From: Aquimarina mytili
GTDB taxonomy: Bacteria > Bacteroidota > Bacteroidia > Flavobacteriales > Flavobacteriaceae
Direction: 5' to 3'
Assembly: GCF_016735115.1 (NCBI RefSeq)
Contig: NZ_JAERQJ010000005.1
Span: forward strand, 244,695 to 308,694
Length of the DNA stretch: 64,000 nt
The translations under genes and the position numbers were made by a program. The notes beneath the pieces were generated by a model, which had not been told where the DNA came from, did no database searches, and worked only from the letters and a program-made list of their open reading frames with translations. Positions within the stretch are counted from its first letter, which is position 1; every line of letters begins with the position of its first letter. Below, one piece after another: positions 24,856 through 34,310 of this stretch.

Positions 24856-27800
24856 TGTTCTTTTTAAAATACTCCTGTACTTTTCGTTTGTAATTTTGCC
24901 GCAAAGGTAATACTTGTCTGTTTAATATTTCAGTAGTATTGAAATATTGTTTCGCTTTGTCCAATCTGTTCTGATTTGCGTTTTCAAACTGCTCCTGATT
25001 TGTTGTACTTTCTCGTTTCTCTTCTTCTCCTTGTTCTAAAGCAGCGTCTTCTAATTTTAGTAGTTCGTGTTTTAACTCTAACATCTTTCCCAATGTTCTT
25101 TCGTTAAAACCCTTTTCTAATAACTCTTCTTCTACCTCCTGCATCTTTTTCAATAAATTATTGCCAATCCCTTGTCCTTTCTTTTCTTTGTTTATTCTAT
25201 CAGAAAGCGCATTTCTAAGTTCTTGTTGTTGCTTAAAAATTTCATATAATTCACCATTAAGGTCCTCTCTTTGTTGATCAGATTCTCCATCCTCGCCCTC
25301 TCCTTGATTACTCTTATTTTTGCCGTTTTGACCTTTATCCTTACTCTCCTTTTGTTCTCCATTATCTCCTTCATTCTTCTCTCCTTTTTGCTGACCCTCT
25401 TTCTCACCCTTCTCCATTCCCTTCTCCATCTTCTCGTTTAGCTCTTCTTGTTTTTTAATAATATCCGGCAACTGAAATTCATTGGATCCTCCTTTGCCCT
25501 TTCCAGAAGCAGACATACTATTTTGCATTTGATCTAGTGTTCTGCTTAATAAATACGCCAAATCATTTGAACCTGTAACAGTATATTGTTGGTTTGCTGC
25601 GCCCTGTACAACCTGATTTTCGGCTAGCCTTTCTAACGACTTATCTATATTAAATTCGATGTCGGTAAGTTTTTGAGTAACACTTTCTGTGATCTGAGGA
25701 GTTCTTAAAGCAAGAGCGTAAAGGCTATCATCAACATGAATAAAGTTTTCTCTCAACACACTTTGCCTTTTAAGTTTTGAAGAATATGAAGGATTGTCTA
25801 TGTCTATCTTTTTAAACTCTTTCATTAGACCCTCTTGCTCAATAGAAAAATCGACTAAGTTGTCTAAAACCTGTCTTAGCATTTCCATATCTTCTTGCTG
25901 CTGTTCTCCTCCTGCCATTTGCATCTGCATTTGCATTCCTTTACTCATTTGCTTCATTTTTTGAGCAGCACTTTTTTGATTCTTTTTAGCCTCTGTCTTG
26001 TTTTGTTTGTCGAGATTATCTGTAGCCTTTTCTTGTTCTTTTTTGATCTCCACTTCATCTTCTTTTTTCTGATCAATATCCATTGGTTTCTTTAGGTCAT
26101 CATTTTGCTTCTTAAGCTCTTCCATTTGCTTTTGAAAATCATCAAATTCTTTGTTCAATTCTTCTTGTTTTTCTTTGGTGTTCTCCTCATTCTTCTTGGA
26201 TAACTCCTCTTGCTTTTCAGACAAATCATTTAATTTTTCAACAAGTTTTTCATGTTTTTCTATAACATAATATCTTTTTGTCAACTCTAAAAGTTGTTCA
26301 AGATTTTTCTTAAGATTCTTGTTTTCCTTTTTAAGCTGATCGAGCTTTTTTGTAAGCTCTTCTTTTTGAATTTTATCTGTTAACTTTTCTATTTCTTCTA
26401 AAAGCTTTTCATTTTTTTTAAGACGCTCTTCGTTTCTTTCTAAGCGTTCTTTGAGTGCATCTTTAAACGGCTCTTCTTCCTTGTCTTCAAATTGATTTAA
26501 ATTTTCCTTCAACTTCTTAGAAAAATCCTGCATCATTTTCTCTTGCTCTTTTTGTCTTTTTAGAAAATCCTCCAGCTTTTTTTTGTCGTTAAAATCTAGT
26601 CGCTTCTTTTCCTTTTGCAGTTTACTTAGGCTTTTTAATTCTTGTTCCTGTTCTTTGAATTTATCCAAAGATTTGTTCAAGCCAGAAATAGTTTCGCTTT
26701 GCTTTTGCAAAAGCTTACTTTCTTGTTCTTCTTTGGTCAACTTTCTGAAATCAAAAACCTGACTCTTCGTACTTTTATAGCTATGGATAACATCATTATC
26801 GAAAACTTCAAAATAGAACTCATAATTAACACCGGGTTCTAGATTAAGATTATCAGGAAATGCATATATAAATTCATCAAACAACGCCTGATTTATAGCT
26901 AAGTTCTTCTTAACTTTATCCTCTGGTTTGTTTTGATTATAATATACCAGTTGTAGCGTGCTTATCCCATAATCATCACTAACTCTTCCAAAAAAATAAA
27001 TCGTTTGATTATCTATAGTATCCTTCTCAGATTTTAGGTTCATCTCAGGATATTGATCTCTAACAACATGTAAATTAAACGATACGTTGTCGTAATTTTC
27101 TACATTTTTATTTGAAGTCGTTATCTCATAATACAGATCTGAGAACACCTTATCGCTGTAAGAAAATTCTGTATTTTCCTGAATAAGAGAAACAACCGTA
27201 TCCTTAGTTTTAAATTCAACTTTATCGGTATTTCTTGTATTAACCAACCAAGTAACTTTTGTTCCTTCAGGAACTATTGCATTACCCGAGCTTTTCAAAA
27301 CTTCATCCTTTTTCCTGGTGTAAGATGGGTAATCCAATTTCATTTCAAAATCTAATAATGCCGGAATTGGAACTACATCGAGTGTATATGGTTTAGAACT
27401 AATATCATTGGCACTGATGGTAAATTCAATAGGTTTTTTAAGTTGAATAAACACATATTCAAACTCTCCTACACCGGTGTTTTTCAAAAAATAAACCTCA
27501 TTATTATAGTTTATCGTTGCATTATCAGGAAACACATCTCCTACCGTTCTGACCTTAAGAACATAATCTTTGTTTTCAAAAGCATTAAGGTTCTTGTTAA
27601 CAATAAAAAATTGAAAAGGAGCCGGTGGTTCATAGGCCACCTTGTAATTAACAACTCTTTCATAGCTGTTCGAGATCCAACTCGTCTTGTTAAAAGCTAC
27701 AAGAATTAAAAATATAGCTATAGGTATTGCGGCATACTTCAAATACTTAACATTATTCTTAAAGCTAATCGCCAGTTTGAATGGTACAGGTTTTAATGCC

Positions 27801-28198
27801 TTCGATTTTTGTTCTATACTTGCAAGTAACAGTGAAGAAGATTCTTTATTCTCTTTTAATTGAAGAAGGTTTAATAACTTATCACTAACCTCTGGAAAAT
27901 GGTTTCCAATTATACTAGATGCCTTTTTGTAATCAATGCCATCAGCTAATCGAAACAATTTAGCAATTGGTATTGCAATAAAGCGTATAAACAAACCAGC
28001 TTCTACTGACACAAATAACCAAAATAAGATGGTTCTTCCTGTGCTACTCAACCACAGAAAATTTTCTATTAGCAGAATGATTAAAAAATATAAAACACCA
28101 ATTGCAAAAAACAGAATACCCCCTCGTATTAATTCATTGACATAATACTTCTTAATAAATTGCTGAAGCTTTCTCTTTATCAACTCAAAACTATCCAT
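24848..28198 (-). CDS. DUF4175-type large membrane protein with coiled-coil region
   Basis: 1,116 residues. Two membrane helices lie near the N-terminus (GGILFFAIGVLYFLIILLI and ILFWLFVSVEAGLFIRFIAI), with a third near 155-172 (AAIPIAIFLILVAF). A beta-rich, probably periplasmic part follows (about 180-480). Then comes a very Lys/Glu/Gln-rich coiled coil at about 480-760, a Met/Gln patch (MQMQMAGGEQQQ), and a low-complexity acidic/basic region at about 930-1010. This is the DUF4175 architecture found across Bacteroidota, often beside ybeY and mnmG; its function is not known. It heads the minus-strand run DUF4175-ybeY-mnmG-membrane protein and overlaps ybeY by 8 bp. Confidence 0.85.
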   Translation of the reverse strand: MDSFELIKRKLQQFIKKYYVNELIRGGILFFAIGVLYFLIILLIENFLWLSSTGRTILFWLFVSVEAGLFIRFIAIPIAKLFRLADGIDYKKASSIIGNHFPEVSDKLLNLLQLKENKESSSLLLASIEQKSKALKPVPFKLAISFKNNVKYLKYAAIPIAIFLILVAFNKTSWISNSYERVVNYKVAYEPPAPFQFFIVNKNLNAFENKDYVLKVRTVGDVFPDNATINYNNEVYFLKNTGVGEFEYVFIQLKKPIEFTISANDISSKPYTLDVVPIPALLDFEMKLDYPSYTRKKDEVLKSSGNAIVPEGTKVTWLVNTRNTDKVEFKTKDTVVSLIQENTEFSYSDKVFSDLYYEITTSNKNVENYDNVSFNLHVVRDQYPEMNLKSEKDTIDNQTIYFFGRVSDDYGISTLQLVYYNQNKPEDKVKKNLAINQALFDEFIYAFPDNLNLEPGVNYEFYFEVFDNDVIHSYKSTKSQVFDFRKLTKEEQESKLLQKQSETISGLNKSLDKFKEQEQELKSLSKLQKEKKRLDFNDKKKLEDFLKRQKEQEKMMQDFSKKLKENLNQFEDKEEEPFKDALKERLERNEERLKKNEKLLEEIEKLTDKIQKEELTKKLDQLKKENKNLKKNLEQLLELTKRYYVIEKHEKLVEKLNDLSEKQEELSKKNEENTKEKQEELNKEFDDFQKQMEELKKQNDDLKKPMDIDQKKEDEVEIKKEQEKATDNLDKQNKTEAKKNQKSAAQKMKQMSKGMQMQMQMAGGEQQQEDMEMLRQVLDNLVDFSIEQEGLMKEFKKIDIDNPSYSSKLKRQSVLRENFIHVDDSLYALALRTPQITESVTQKLTDIEFNIDKSLERLAENQVVQGAANQQYTVTGSNDLAYLLSRTLDQMQNSMSASGKGKGGSNEFQLPDIIKKQEELNEKMEKGMEKGEKEGQQKGEKNEGDNGEQKESKDKGQNGKNKSNQGEGEDGESDQQREDLNGELYEIFKQQQELRNALSDRINKEKKGQGIGNNLLKKMQEVEEELLEKGFNERTLGKMLELKHELLKLEDAALEQGEEEKRESTTNQEQFENANQNRLDKAKQYFNTTEILNRQVLPLRQNYKRKVQEYFKKNND

Positions 28199-28354
28199 TC
28201 CCTAAACCCTATTTTTTCATTAACCTATAAAACTACGATTTTATTTTCAATAGGATTGTTATATTTATTATAATTCAAGGTGTTGCTCCTCAATAGTTTA
28301 TTAAAAATTAAATGGTTATCTAATATTATCATTTCAATAGCGTACAGAAGATCG

Positions 28355-28362
28355 TATCTTTG
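28355..28362 (+). promoter_or_regulatory. gltX -7 promoter box (TATCTTTG)
   Basis: TATCTTTG matches TAnnTTTG exactly and lies 40 bp before the gltX ATG at 28402. An in-frame upstream start at 28360 lies inside this box, so it cannot be translated from this promoter. Confidence 0.6.
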
Positions 28363-28401
28363 TCGTTTATTTTAGGAGCGTTTATCGTTAAAAACACAAT
28401 C

Positions 28402-29913
28402 ATGACAAAAGACATTAGGGTTCGTTTTGCACCTAGTCCAACCGGGCCTTTACACATTGGAGGAGTAAGAACAGCATTGTTTAATTATCTTTTTGCAAAA
28501 AAACATAACGGTACTTTTGTACTAAGAATTGAAGATACAGATCAAAACAGGTATGTTGAAGGCGCTGAAGACTACATCAAAAATGCATTGGATTGGTGTG
28601 CCATTCCTTTTGATGAAGGCCCCGGAAAAGATGGTGGCTTTGGACCATACAGGCAAAGCGAACGAAAGCATTTATATAAAACTTATGCCGATCAATTAAT
28701 TGAAAACGGGCATGCATATTACGCATTTGATACCGCCGAAGCTTTAGATGCACATAGAAAAGATCATGAAGCAAAAGGGAAAACTTTTATCTATAATTGG
28801 CATAATAGAGAAAAGCTTACAAACTCTTTATCACTTTCTGAACAAGAAATAGAAAACAGACTAAACTCTGGTGATTCATTTGTGATTCGATTTAAATCCC
28901 CTAAAGATGAAACCTTACATTTGGTGGATGAGATTAGAGGTGACATAAAAATTGACACTAACATTCTTGATGACAAAATATTATTCAAAAGTGACGGAAT
29001 GCCCACATATCATCTTGCCAATATTGTTGATGATCATCTAATGAAAATTACACATGTTATCCGTGGAGAAGAATGGTTACCTTCTCTAGCCTTACATGTT
29101 TTGTTATATCGAGCCCTTGGTTGGGAGGCTCCAAGTTTTTCGCATTTACCTCTTATACTAAAACCTGTAGGTAAAGGAAAATTAAGTAAAAGAGATGGTG
29201 ATAAAATGGGGTTCCCCGTTTTTCCTCTACAATGGACTGATCCCAAAACCGGCGATGTTTCTTCTGGTTATAAAGAAGAGGGATATCTTCCTGAAGCCGT
29301 TATCAACATGCTCGCATTTTTAGGCTGGAATCCGGGAACAGAACAAGAATTATTTACTCTGGAAGAATTGATAAACGAGTTTGATTTAAAAAGAGTAAAC
29401 AAGGCCGGTGCAAAATTTGACCCTGAAAAAACGAAGTGGTTTCAGCAACAACATTTACAAAAGATCGATAACAAATTATTATCGCAACTCTTCAACAAAA
29501 TACTTCAAGATAAAAATGTATCGACCTCCTTACCTCTTGAAAAAATCGTTGAAACCGTAAAAGAGCGTGCAACTTTCGTTAAAGATTTATGGGATCTTAG
29601 TAGGTTCTATTTCATATCACCTAGCGAGTATGATGAAAAAGCCATAAAAAAAGCATGGAAAGAAGAGACTCCAAACTTGATGCATGAACTCACAAGAATA
29701 CTGCATGATATTACAGATTTTTCTGCCGATACAATTTCTACAATTGTCAAAGGCTGGATCACCGGAAAAGAAATAGGATTTGGCAAAATTATGATGCCTC
29801 TCCGTATAGCACTTGTTGGATCTCTTCAAGGCCCAGACTTATTTGAAATTGCTTCGATGATTGGCAAAGAAGAAACTATAAGAAGGATTGAAGATGCCAT
29901 TGAAAAAAATTAA
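28402..29913 (+). CDS. gltX: Glutamyl-tRNA synthetase
   Basis: 503 residues from the ATG at 28402; a longer in-frame start at 28360 falls in the promoter box and lacks conservation. The enzyme charges tRNA-Glu in the cytoplasm. The class I signature is at the N-terminus (VRFAPSPTGPLHIGGVRTAL, HIGH version HIGG), the KMSKS-type loop is KGKLSKRDGDK at about 255, and the C-terminal anticodon-binding domain is all-helical. Divergent from the DUF4175 run and followed by a strong hairpin terminator at 29937-29969. Confidence 0.97.
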   Translation: MTKDIRVRFAPSPTGPLHIGGVRTALFNYLFAKKHNGTFVLRIEDTDQNRYVEGAEDYIKNALDWCAIPFDEGPGKDGGFGPYRQSERKHLYKTYADQLIENGHAYYAFDTAEALDAHRKDHEAKGKTFIYNWHNREKLTNSLSLSEQEIENRLNSGDSFVIRFKSPKDETLHLVDEIRGDIKIDTNILDDKILFKSDGMPTYHLANIVDDHLMKITHVIRGEEWLPSLALHVLLYRALGWEAPSFSHLPLILKPVGKGKLSKRDGDKMGFPVFPLQWTDPKTGDVSSGYKEEGYLPEAVINMLAFLGWNPGTEQELFTLEELINEFDLKRVNKAGAKFDPEKTKWFQQQHLQKIDNKLLSQLFNKILQDKNVSTSLPLEKIVETVKERATFVKDLWDLSRFYFISPSEYDEKAIKKAWKEETPNLMHELTRILHDITDFSADTISTIVKGWITGKEIGFGKIMMPLRIALVGSLQGPDLFEIASMIGKEETIRRIEDAIEKN

Positions 29914-29936
29914 TATCTCCTAACCTTATGAATTAA

Positions 29937-29969
29937 AAAAAGCGCTATTTCAAATCAATAGCGCTTTTT
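29937..29969 (+). terminator. Intrinsic terminator of gltX
   Basis: AAAAAGCGCTATT and AATAGCGCTTTTT form a perfect 13-bp stem around a 7-nt loop, followed by GTTTTTTATAG, 24 bp after the gltX stop. Confidence 0.93.
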
Positions 29970-30023
29970 GTTTTTTATAGTTATACTGTAACATTTTTCA
30001 ACTTTTGGCAACCAATATTAAAG

Positions 30024-30031
30024 TAACATTG
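30024..30031 (+). promoter_or_regulatory. Candidate -7 box for the small DUF4177-like gene
   Basis: TAACATTG differs at one position from TAnnTTTG. A TTTTG element ends 16 bp upstream at 30007. It lies between the gltX terminator and the small gene start. Confidence 0.35.
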
Positions 30032-30045
30032 CAAAAATTATAACT

Positions 30046-30213
30046 ATGGGAAAACAATTTAAAGTACTAAAAATATCCAGTAACTGGTCATTAGAAAAGC
30101 TAAGACAAAAACTAGAAGATACTTTGAATACCCATTCTAAACAAGGCTGGGATGTTGTTAATATTTCTTTTTTAGATAATACGTATACTGCATTTGTAAC
30201 AATATCAAAATAA
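30046..30213 (+). CDS. Small DUF4177-like protein (55 residues)
   Basis: An open frame from ATG to TAA encodes MGKQFKVLKISSNWSLEKL and ends GWDVVNISFLDNTYTAFVTI followed by SK. The pattern of an amphipathic helix followed by GW(D/E)VVNIS and a final beta strand resembles DUF4177 proteins, which are about this size. It has an independent position between the gltX terminator and the band-7 gene. Function unknown. Confidence 0.7.
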   Translation: MGKQFKVLKISSNWSLEKLRQKLEDTLNTHSKQGWDVVNISFLDNTYTAFVTISK

Positions 30214-30280
30214 GAGCGCTTTTTCATCATTTATTAGTACATTCATTACCAATTAATCATTAACACATAAAATAAAAACT

Positions 30281-31228
30281 ATGGGATTTTATTTAATACC
30301 TCTATTTATATTTGGGTTTATTATTCTTATTTCAGGGATATTTACCGTTAAACAACAAACCTCTGCTGTCGTTGAGCGTTTTGGAAAATTCTTAAGCTTC
30401 CGTAATTCGGGTTTGCATTTTAAGATTCCTGTGTTCGATCGTATTGCAGGTCGTATTAACCTTAAGATTCAACAGTTAGATGTTCTTGTTGAAACTAAAA
30501 CAAAAGATGATGTTTTTGTACGTCTTAAAATTTCAGTTCAATTTCAAGTTATAAAAGAAAAAGTTTATGATGCTTTTTACAAGTTAGAAAATCCACACGA
30601 TCAAATTACTTCTTATGTTTTTGATGTTGTTCGTGCTGAAGTTCCTAAAATGAAATTAGATGATGTTTTTGAGCGTAAAGATGATATTGCAATAGCGGTG
30701 AAACAAGAACTTAATGAAGCTATGGTAAATTATGGATACGACATTATCAAAACATTAGTAACCGATATCGATCCTGACCTTCAGGTAAAAGAGGCTATGA
30801 ATCGTATTAATGCTGCTGAGCGTGAAAAAGTTGCTGCTGAATATGAAGCCGAAGCTGAGCGAATCAAGATAGTTGCCAAGGCCAGAGCTGAAGCCGAAAG
30901 TAAAAGGCTACAAGGACAAGGTATCGCAGACCAACGTAGAGAAATAGCAAGAGGACTTGAAGAAAGTGTAGATGTTCTTAACAATGTTGGAATAAACTCT
31001 CAAGAAGCATCGGCATTAATTGTAGTAACACAACATTATGATACACTACAGTCTATTGGTGAAGAAACGAATAGTAATCTTATTTTATTACCCAACTCTC
31101 CACAAGCAGGAAGTGATATGCTAAATAATATGATTGCATCATTTACAGCCTCGAATCAAATTGGCGAAGAAATGAAAAAACAAAATCTTAAAAAAGGTCT
31201 TGGTCGTAAAAAGCCAGGAGCAGAATAA
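30281..31228 (+). CDS. SPFH/band-7 domain membrane protein (stomatin/QmcA-like)
   Basis: 315 residues. One N-terminal membrane helix (about 3-22, YLIPLFIFGFIILISGIF) is followed by the SPFH domain (about 25-190: VKQQTSAVVERFGKFLSFRN, then GLHFKIPVFDRI) and an Ala/Glu-rich coiled coil at about 190-235 (AAEREKVAAEYEAEAERIKI). The C-terminal part (SIGEETNSNLILLPNSP) is typical of the bacterial paraslipin/QmcA group, which forms oligomeric membrane scaffolds. No NfeD partner is adjacent. A perfect terminator follows. Confidence 0.92.
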   Translation: MGFYLIPLFIFGFIILISGIFTVKQQTSAVVERFGKFLSFRNSGLHFKIPVFDRIAGRINLKIQQLDVLVETKTKDDVFVRLKISVQFQVIKEKVYDAFYKLENPHDQITSYVFDVVRAEVPKMKLDDVFERKDDIAIAVKQELNEAMVNYGYDIIKTLVTDIDPDLQVKEAMNRINAAEREKVAAEYEAEAERIKIVAKARAEAESKRLQGQGIADQRREIARGLEESVDVLNNVGINSQEASALIVVTQHYDTLQSIGEETNSNLILLPNSPQAGSDMLNNMIASFTASNQIGEEMKKQNLKKGLGRKKPGAE

Positions 31229-31245
31229 CAAAAATCAATACTCAA

Positions 31246-31280
31246 AACAAACCTGATCAATAATGTTGATCAGGTTTGTT
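31246..31280 (+). terminator. Intrinsic terminator of the band-7 gene
   Basis: AACAAACCTGATCAA and TTGATCAGGTTTGTT form a perfect 15-bp stem with a TAATG loop, followed by GTTTTTAG. Confidence 0.92.
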
Positions 31281-31484
31281 GTTTTTAGAAAATACAGCTC
31301 ACTAAACAAGCATTTTTATAAATAAGGTAAAATTAAGGGCTTTTTTTCTCTTAATTTTGAATTAATATCATATTACATTACTCTTTATTTTTAAGCCCTT
31401 AAAATTCATCTAATAAAGCTGTTTTTAATAATTAAAACTTATTATTATAACATAACTATAAGAAATATTTATAATCAAAATACT

Positions 31485-31492
31485 TATCTTTA
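31485..31492 (+). promoter_or_regulatory. Candidate -7 box upstream of the 169-residue secreted protein
   Basis: TATCTTTA, one mismatch from TAnnTTTG, 18 bp before the ATG at 31511. Confidence 0.4.
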
Positions 31493-31510
31493 CAAAAAAT
31501 TATTAGTCCC

Positions 31511-32020
31511 ATGAAAAATTACTTATTACTCCTCCTGTTTATTTCGGGAAGTGTTTTTTCACAAAACATAGACACATTAAAAAAATATGCGCTCAGAGAC
31601 GCTAAAGCAACCTCTCAAGCTTCAATTGATAGAAATTTAAGTACCATGTTAAAATATACGCATCCAAGTATTTTTAAAAAATACGGAGAGCGAAAATTAA
31701 TGGACACTATGGATGAAATTTTTAGAACGATGGATGCTCAAAATATAAAAATCATCAGTTCTGAAATCGATGAAGTTGCAGACATAAAAAAAGAAGGTAA
31801 AGAGTATCGTTCTTTAGTAAAAAACACCATCAAAATGAGTTTTAGCGGTCGCTCTGTTACTTTAAAAAGTTCATTATTTGGTTTCTATGACAAGAAAAAA
31901 GAACAATGGTATTTTGTAGAATCTAATAAGCTTTTAGATGACCCTGAAACCAAAGAAATATTTCCGAAATTCAAAACAGATATTGAAATCCCACTAGATG
32001 AACATATAGCAGATAATTAA
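31511..32020 (+). CDS. Secreted protein of unknown function (169 residues)
   Basis: A signal peptide (MKNYLLLLLFISGSVFSQ, likely cut before Q) is followed by a mixed alpha/beta domain. Its start, DAKATSQASIDRNLSTMLKY followed by THPSIFKKYG, resembles NTF2-like or SnoaL-like helices that open a cone-shaped fold; this is only a shape-based impression. The end, SLFGFYDKKKEQWYFVESNK, fits strands of such a fold. Single gene with its own promoter box and a bidirectional terminator shared with glnS. Confidence 0.75.
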   Translation: MKNYLLLLLFISGSVFSQNIDTLKKYALRDAKATSQASIDRNLSTMLKYTHPSIFKKYGERKLMDTMDEIFRTMDAQNIKIISSEIDEVADIKKEGKEYRSLVKNTIKMSFSGRSVTLKSSLFGFYDKKKEQWYFVESNKLLDDPETKEIFPKFKTDIEIPLDEHIADN

Positions 32021-32043
32021 AATATATTAATTATATATAATGA

Positions 32044-32078
32044 AAAAACCTCGCCATTGTTGACATGGCGAGGTTTTT
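32044..32078. terminator. Bidirectional terminator between the secreted-protein gene and glnS
   Basis: AAAAACCTCGCCAT and ATGGCGAGGTTTTT pair perfectly over 14 bp around a 7-nt loop, with A and T runs on both sides. It serves two convergent genes. Confidence 0.93.
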
Positions 32079-32108
32079 AATTTTATCTCTATTTTTTAGA
32101 AATAATAT

Positions 32109-34151
32109 TTATAAGCCATATTTGGATACCAATCTGGATGCTTCTTCTTTTAATAATTCATTCTTGTCCTCTACTGCTTTTTTTATAAAATCTTGAGCAG
32201 AATCATTCGGTTTTAATCCTTTCTGTTCTAAAACCACATCTAAAGCAATCATTGTAGAAATACGAGTACCTACTTTTTTAACTGCTGTTCCAAATAAAGG
32301 TTCCAATTCATCAATTTCAACTTTGGTAGCAGCTTCTTTAATCTTCTTTTTAAGCACTTCTCTCTTCTCTTCTGGCAAGTTGGCATACTTCTTCCCCGCT
32401 CTTCTTATTTCTTCTATTGGAGACGTCTTATTTTGATGATTTTGTTGTGGTTTGTTTGTAGCTTGCTGATTTGCCTTGGGTTTTTGTTTTGCCCAAGTAT
32501 CTCTTAATCCCACCGTTTTGTTGAAAACCAATTTTTCTGGAGTACTATCCAAATCCACATTAAAATATCCAAGTCGTTGAAACTGAAATTGTTCTAATGG
32601 TTTTACGTCTTTAAGGCTAGGCTCAATATAACCTGTTATTGTTTTCAAAGAATCCGGATTTATAAACTCCATAAAGTCTTTTTCTTTATGGCCATCTGGT
32701 GCTTCATCATTAAATAATCGATCATATACTCTAACTTCTGCAGCAATAGCATGTGCTATAGACACCCAATGTAATGTTCCTTTTACATTACGTTTTGATT
32801 CGAGTGTTCCGCTTCCAGATCTACTTTCTGGATCATAGCTACAGTGAATTTCAATAATATTGCCATTATTATCCTTTACAACATTTTCACCTTTAATTAT
32901 ATATGCATTTTTAAGACGAACTTCTTTTCCTAAGGTTAATCTAAAGAACTTTCCTCCTGCATTTTCCTTAAAATCCTCTCTTTCTATATACAATTCACCA
33001 GAAAAAGGAACTTTTCTAAATCCTGCATTTTCATCTTCGGGATTATTTTCTGATTCTAACCACTCCTCTTTTCCTTTTGGGTAATTAGTAATTATCAATT
33101 TCACAGGATCTAAAACCGCCATTACCCTTGGAGCGGTTTTATTAAGGTCCTCACGAACACAAAATTCTAACAAAGAGACATCGATTACATTTTCCCGTTT
33201 AGCAACACCAACAGTTTCTACGAACTTACGTATCGATGCGGGTGTATATCCTCTTCTTTTTAATCCAGAAATCGTAGGCATCCTTGGATCATCCCATCCA
33301 GACACTATATTTTCTTCGACAAGCTTTAATAATTTTCGTTTACTCATTATAGTATAACTCAAATTAAGCCGTGCAAACTCTCTTTGTTTTGGTCGTATTT
33401 GATTGCTATATACCTGATCCAAAAACCAATCATACAGTTTTCTATGTGGTTTAAACTCTAAAGAACACAGGGAGTGCGAGATGTTTTCTATATAATCACT
33501 TTCTCCATGTGTCCAATCATACATGGGGTAAATACACCAATCCTCTCCTGTTCTGTGATGTGCTTTTTTTAATATTCTATACATCAACGGATCACGCATC
33601 AACATATTGGGGTCTGCCATGTCGATTTTGGCTCTAACTACATGTTCTCCTTCATCAAACTCACCCTGCTTCATTCTTTGAAATAAATCAAGGTTTTCTT
33701 CTACAGATCGATCTCTGAATGGACTATTTATTCCTGGCTCTGTAGTAGTTCCCTTTTGCTCTGCTATTGCTTCTGCAGATTGAGAATCTACATATGCTTT
33801 ACCATCTTTAATAAGTTGAACAGTCCAATCATATAATTGCTGAAAATAATCAGAAGAATAACACTCTTTATCCCATTGATACCCTAGCCATGTAATATCA
33901 TTCTTGATTGCGTCTACATATTCTTGCTCTTCTTTTGCAGGATTAGTATCATCAAAACGTAAATTAACCGGAGCATCATACTTAAGACCTAAACCAAAAC
34001 TTATACCTATGGCCTTTGTATGACCAATATGCAAATATCCATTAGGCTCTGGAGGAAATCGAAAACGTAAATTTTCTTTATTTAATCCATTTTTAAGGTC
34101 TTCTTCTATAATTTGCTCAATAAAATTGAGTGATTTTTTTTCTTCTGACAT
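32109..34151 (-). CDS. glnS: Glutaminyl-tRNA synthetase with C-terminal extension
   Basis: 680 residues; E. coli GlnRS is about 554. The class I catalytic motifs are present: RFPPEPNGYLHIGHTKAIG (about 29-47) and the KMSKS-type loop TIMSKRKLLKLV (about 270). A beta-barrel anticodon domain extends to about 555. The last 110-120 residues are an extra module after a Gln/Asn/Lys linker (about 558-575). It reads EEIRRAGKKYANLPEEKREV and later LEPLFGTAVKKVGTRISTMI, and ends LLKEEASRLVSKYGL. It could be a tRNA-affinity appendage like the YqeY tail of some other GlnRS enzymes, but I cannot assign the family. The promoter box is at 34170-34177. Confidence 0.96.
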   Translation of the reverse strand: MSEEKKSLNFIEQIIEEDLKNGLNKENLRFRFPPEPNGYLHIGHTKAIGISFGLGLKYDAPVNLRFDDTNPAKEEQEYVDAIKNDITWLGYQWDKECYSSDYFQQLYDWTVQLIKDGKAYVDSQSAEAIAEQKGTTTEPGINSPFRDRSVEENLDLFQRMKQGEFDEGEHVVRAKIDMADPNMLMRDPLMYRILKKAHHRTGEDWCIYPMYDWTHGESDYIENISHSLCSLEFKPHRKLYDWFLDQVYSNQIRPKQREFARLNLSYTIMSKRKLLKLVEENIVSGWDDPRMPTISGLKRRGYTPASIRKFVETVGVAKRENVIDVSLLEFCVREDLNKTAPRVMAVLDPVKLIITNYPKGKEEWLESENNPEDENAGFRKVPFSGELYIEREDFKENAGGKFFRLTLGKEVRLKNAYIIKGENVVKDNNGNIIEIHCSYDPESRSGSGTLESKRNVKGTLHWVSIAHAIAAEVRVYDRLFNDEAPDGHKEKDFMEFINPDSLKTITGYIEPSLKDVKPLEQFQFQRLGYFNVDLDSTPEKLVFNKTVGLRDTWAKQKPKANQQATNKPQQNHQNKTSPIEEIRRAGKKYANLPEEKREVLKKKIKEAATKVEIDELEPLFGTAVKKVGTRISTMIALDVVLEQKGLKPNDSAQDFIKKAVEDKNELLKEEASRLVSKYGL

Positions 34152-34169
34152 CGTAAATTAAATGAAATA

Positions 34170-34202
34170 CAAAACTACTAAAATTCTAATCTTGAAAAAC
34201 AA
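34170..34202 (-). promoter_or_regulatory. glnS promoter (TTG, 22 bp, TAGTTTTG)
   Basis: On the minus strand, TAGTTTTG (34170-34177) matches TAnnTTTG and a TTG (34200-34202) lies 22 bp upstream. The -7 box is 18 bp before the glnS ATG. Confidence 0.6.
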
Positions 34203-34251
34203 TCAATTCTTCTTTTTATAGCAACACGGCTTAATACAGTCTTTGATTAAA

Positions 34252-34271
34252 AAAGGGGTCTTCTCCCCTTT
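34252..34271. other. Small G/C-rich hairpin in the glnS-folB divergent spacer
   Basis: AAAGGGG and CCCCTTT form a 7-bp stem around TCTTCT. It lies between two divergent promoters rather than after a gene, so a terminator role is doubtful. Confidence 0.4.
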
Positions 34272-34290
34272 ATTTATAACAAAGATTATA

Positions 34291-34298
34291 TACCTTTG
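34291..34298 (+). promoter_or_regulatory. folB -7 promoter box (TACCTTTG)
   Basis: TACCTTTG matches TAnnTTTG exactly. Its last three bases are the TTG of a longer folB reading frame, which argues for the downstream GTG start at 34311. Confidence 0.55.
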
Positions 34299-34310
34299 TC
34301 AAAAAAGATT

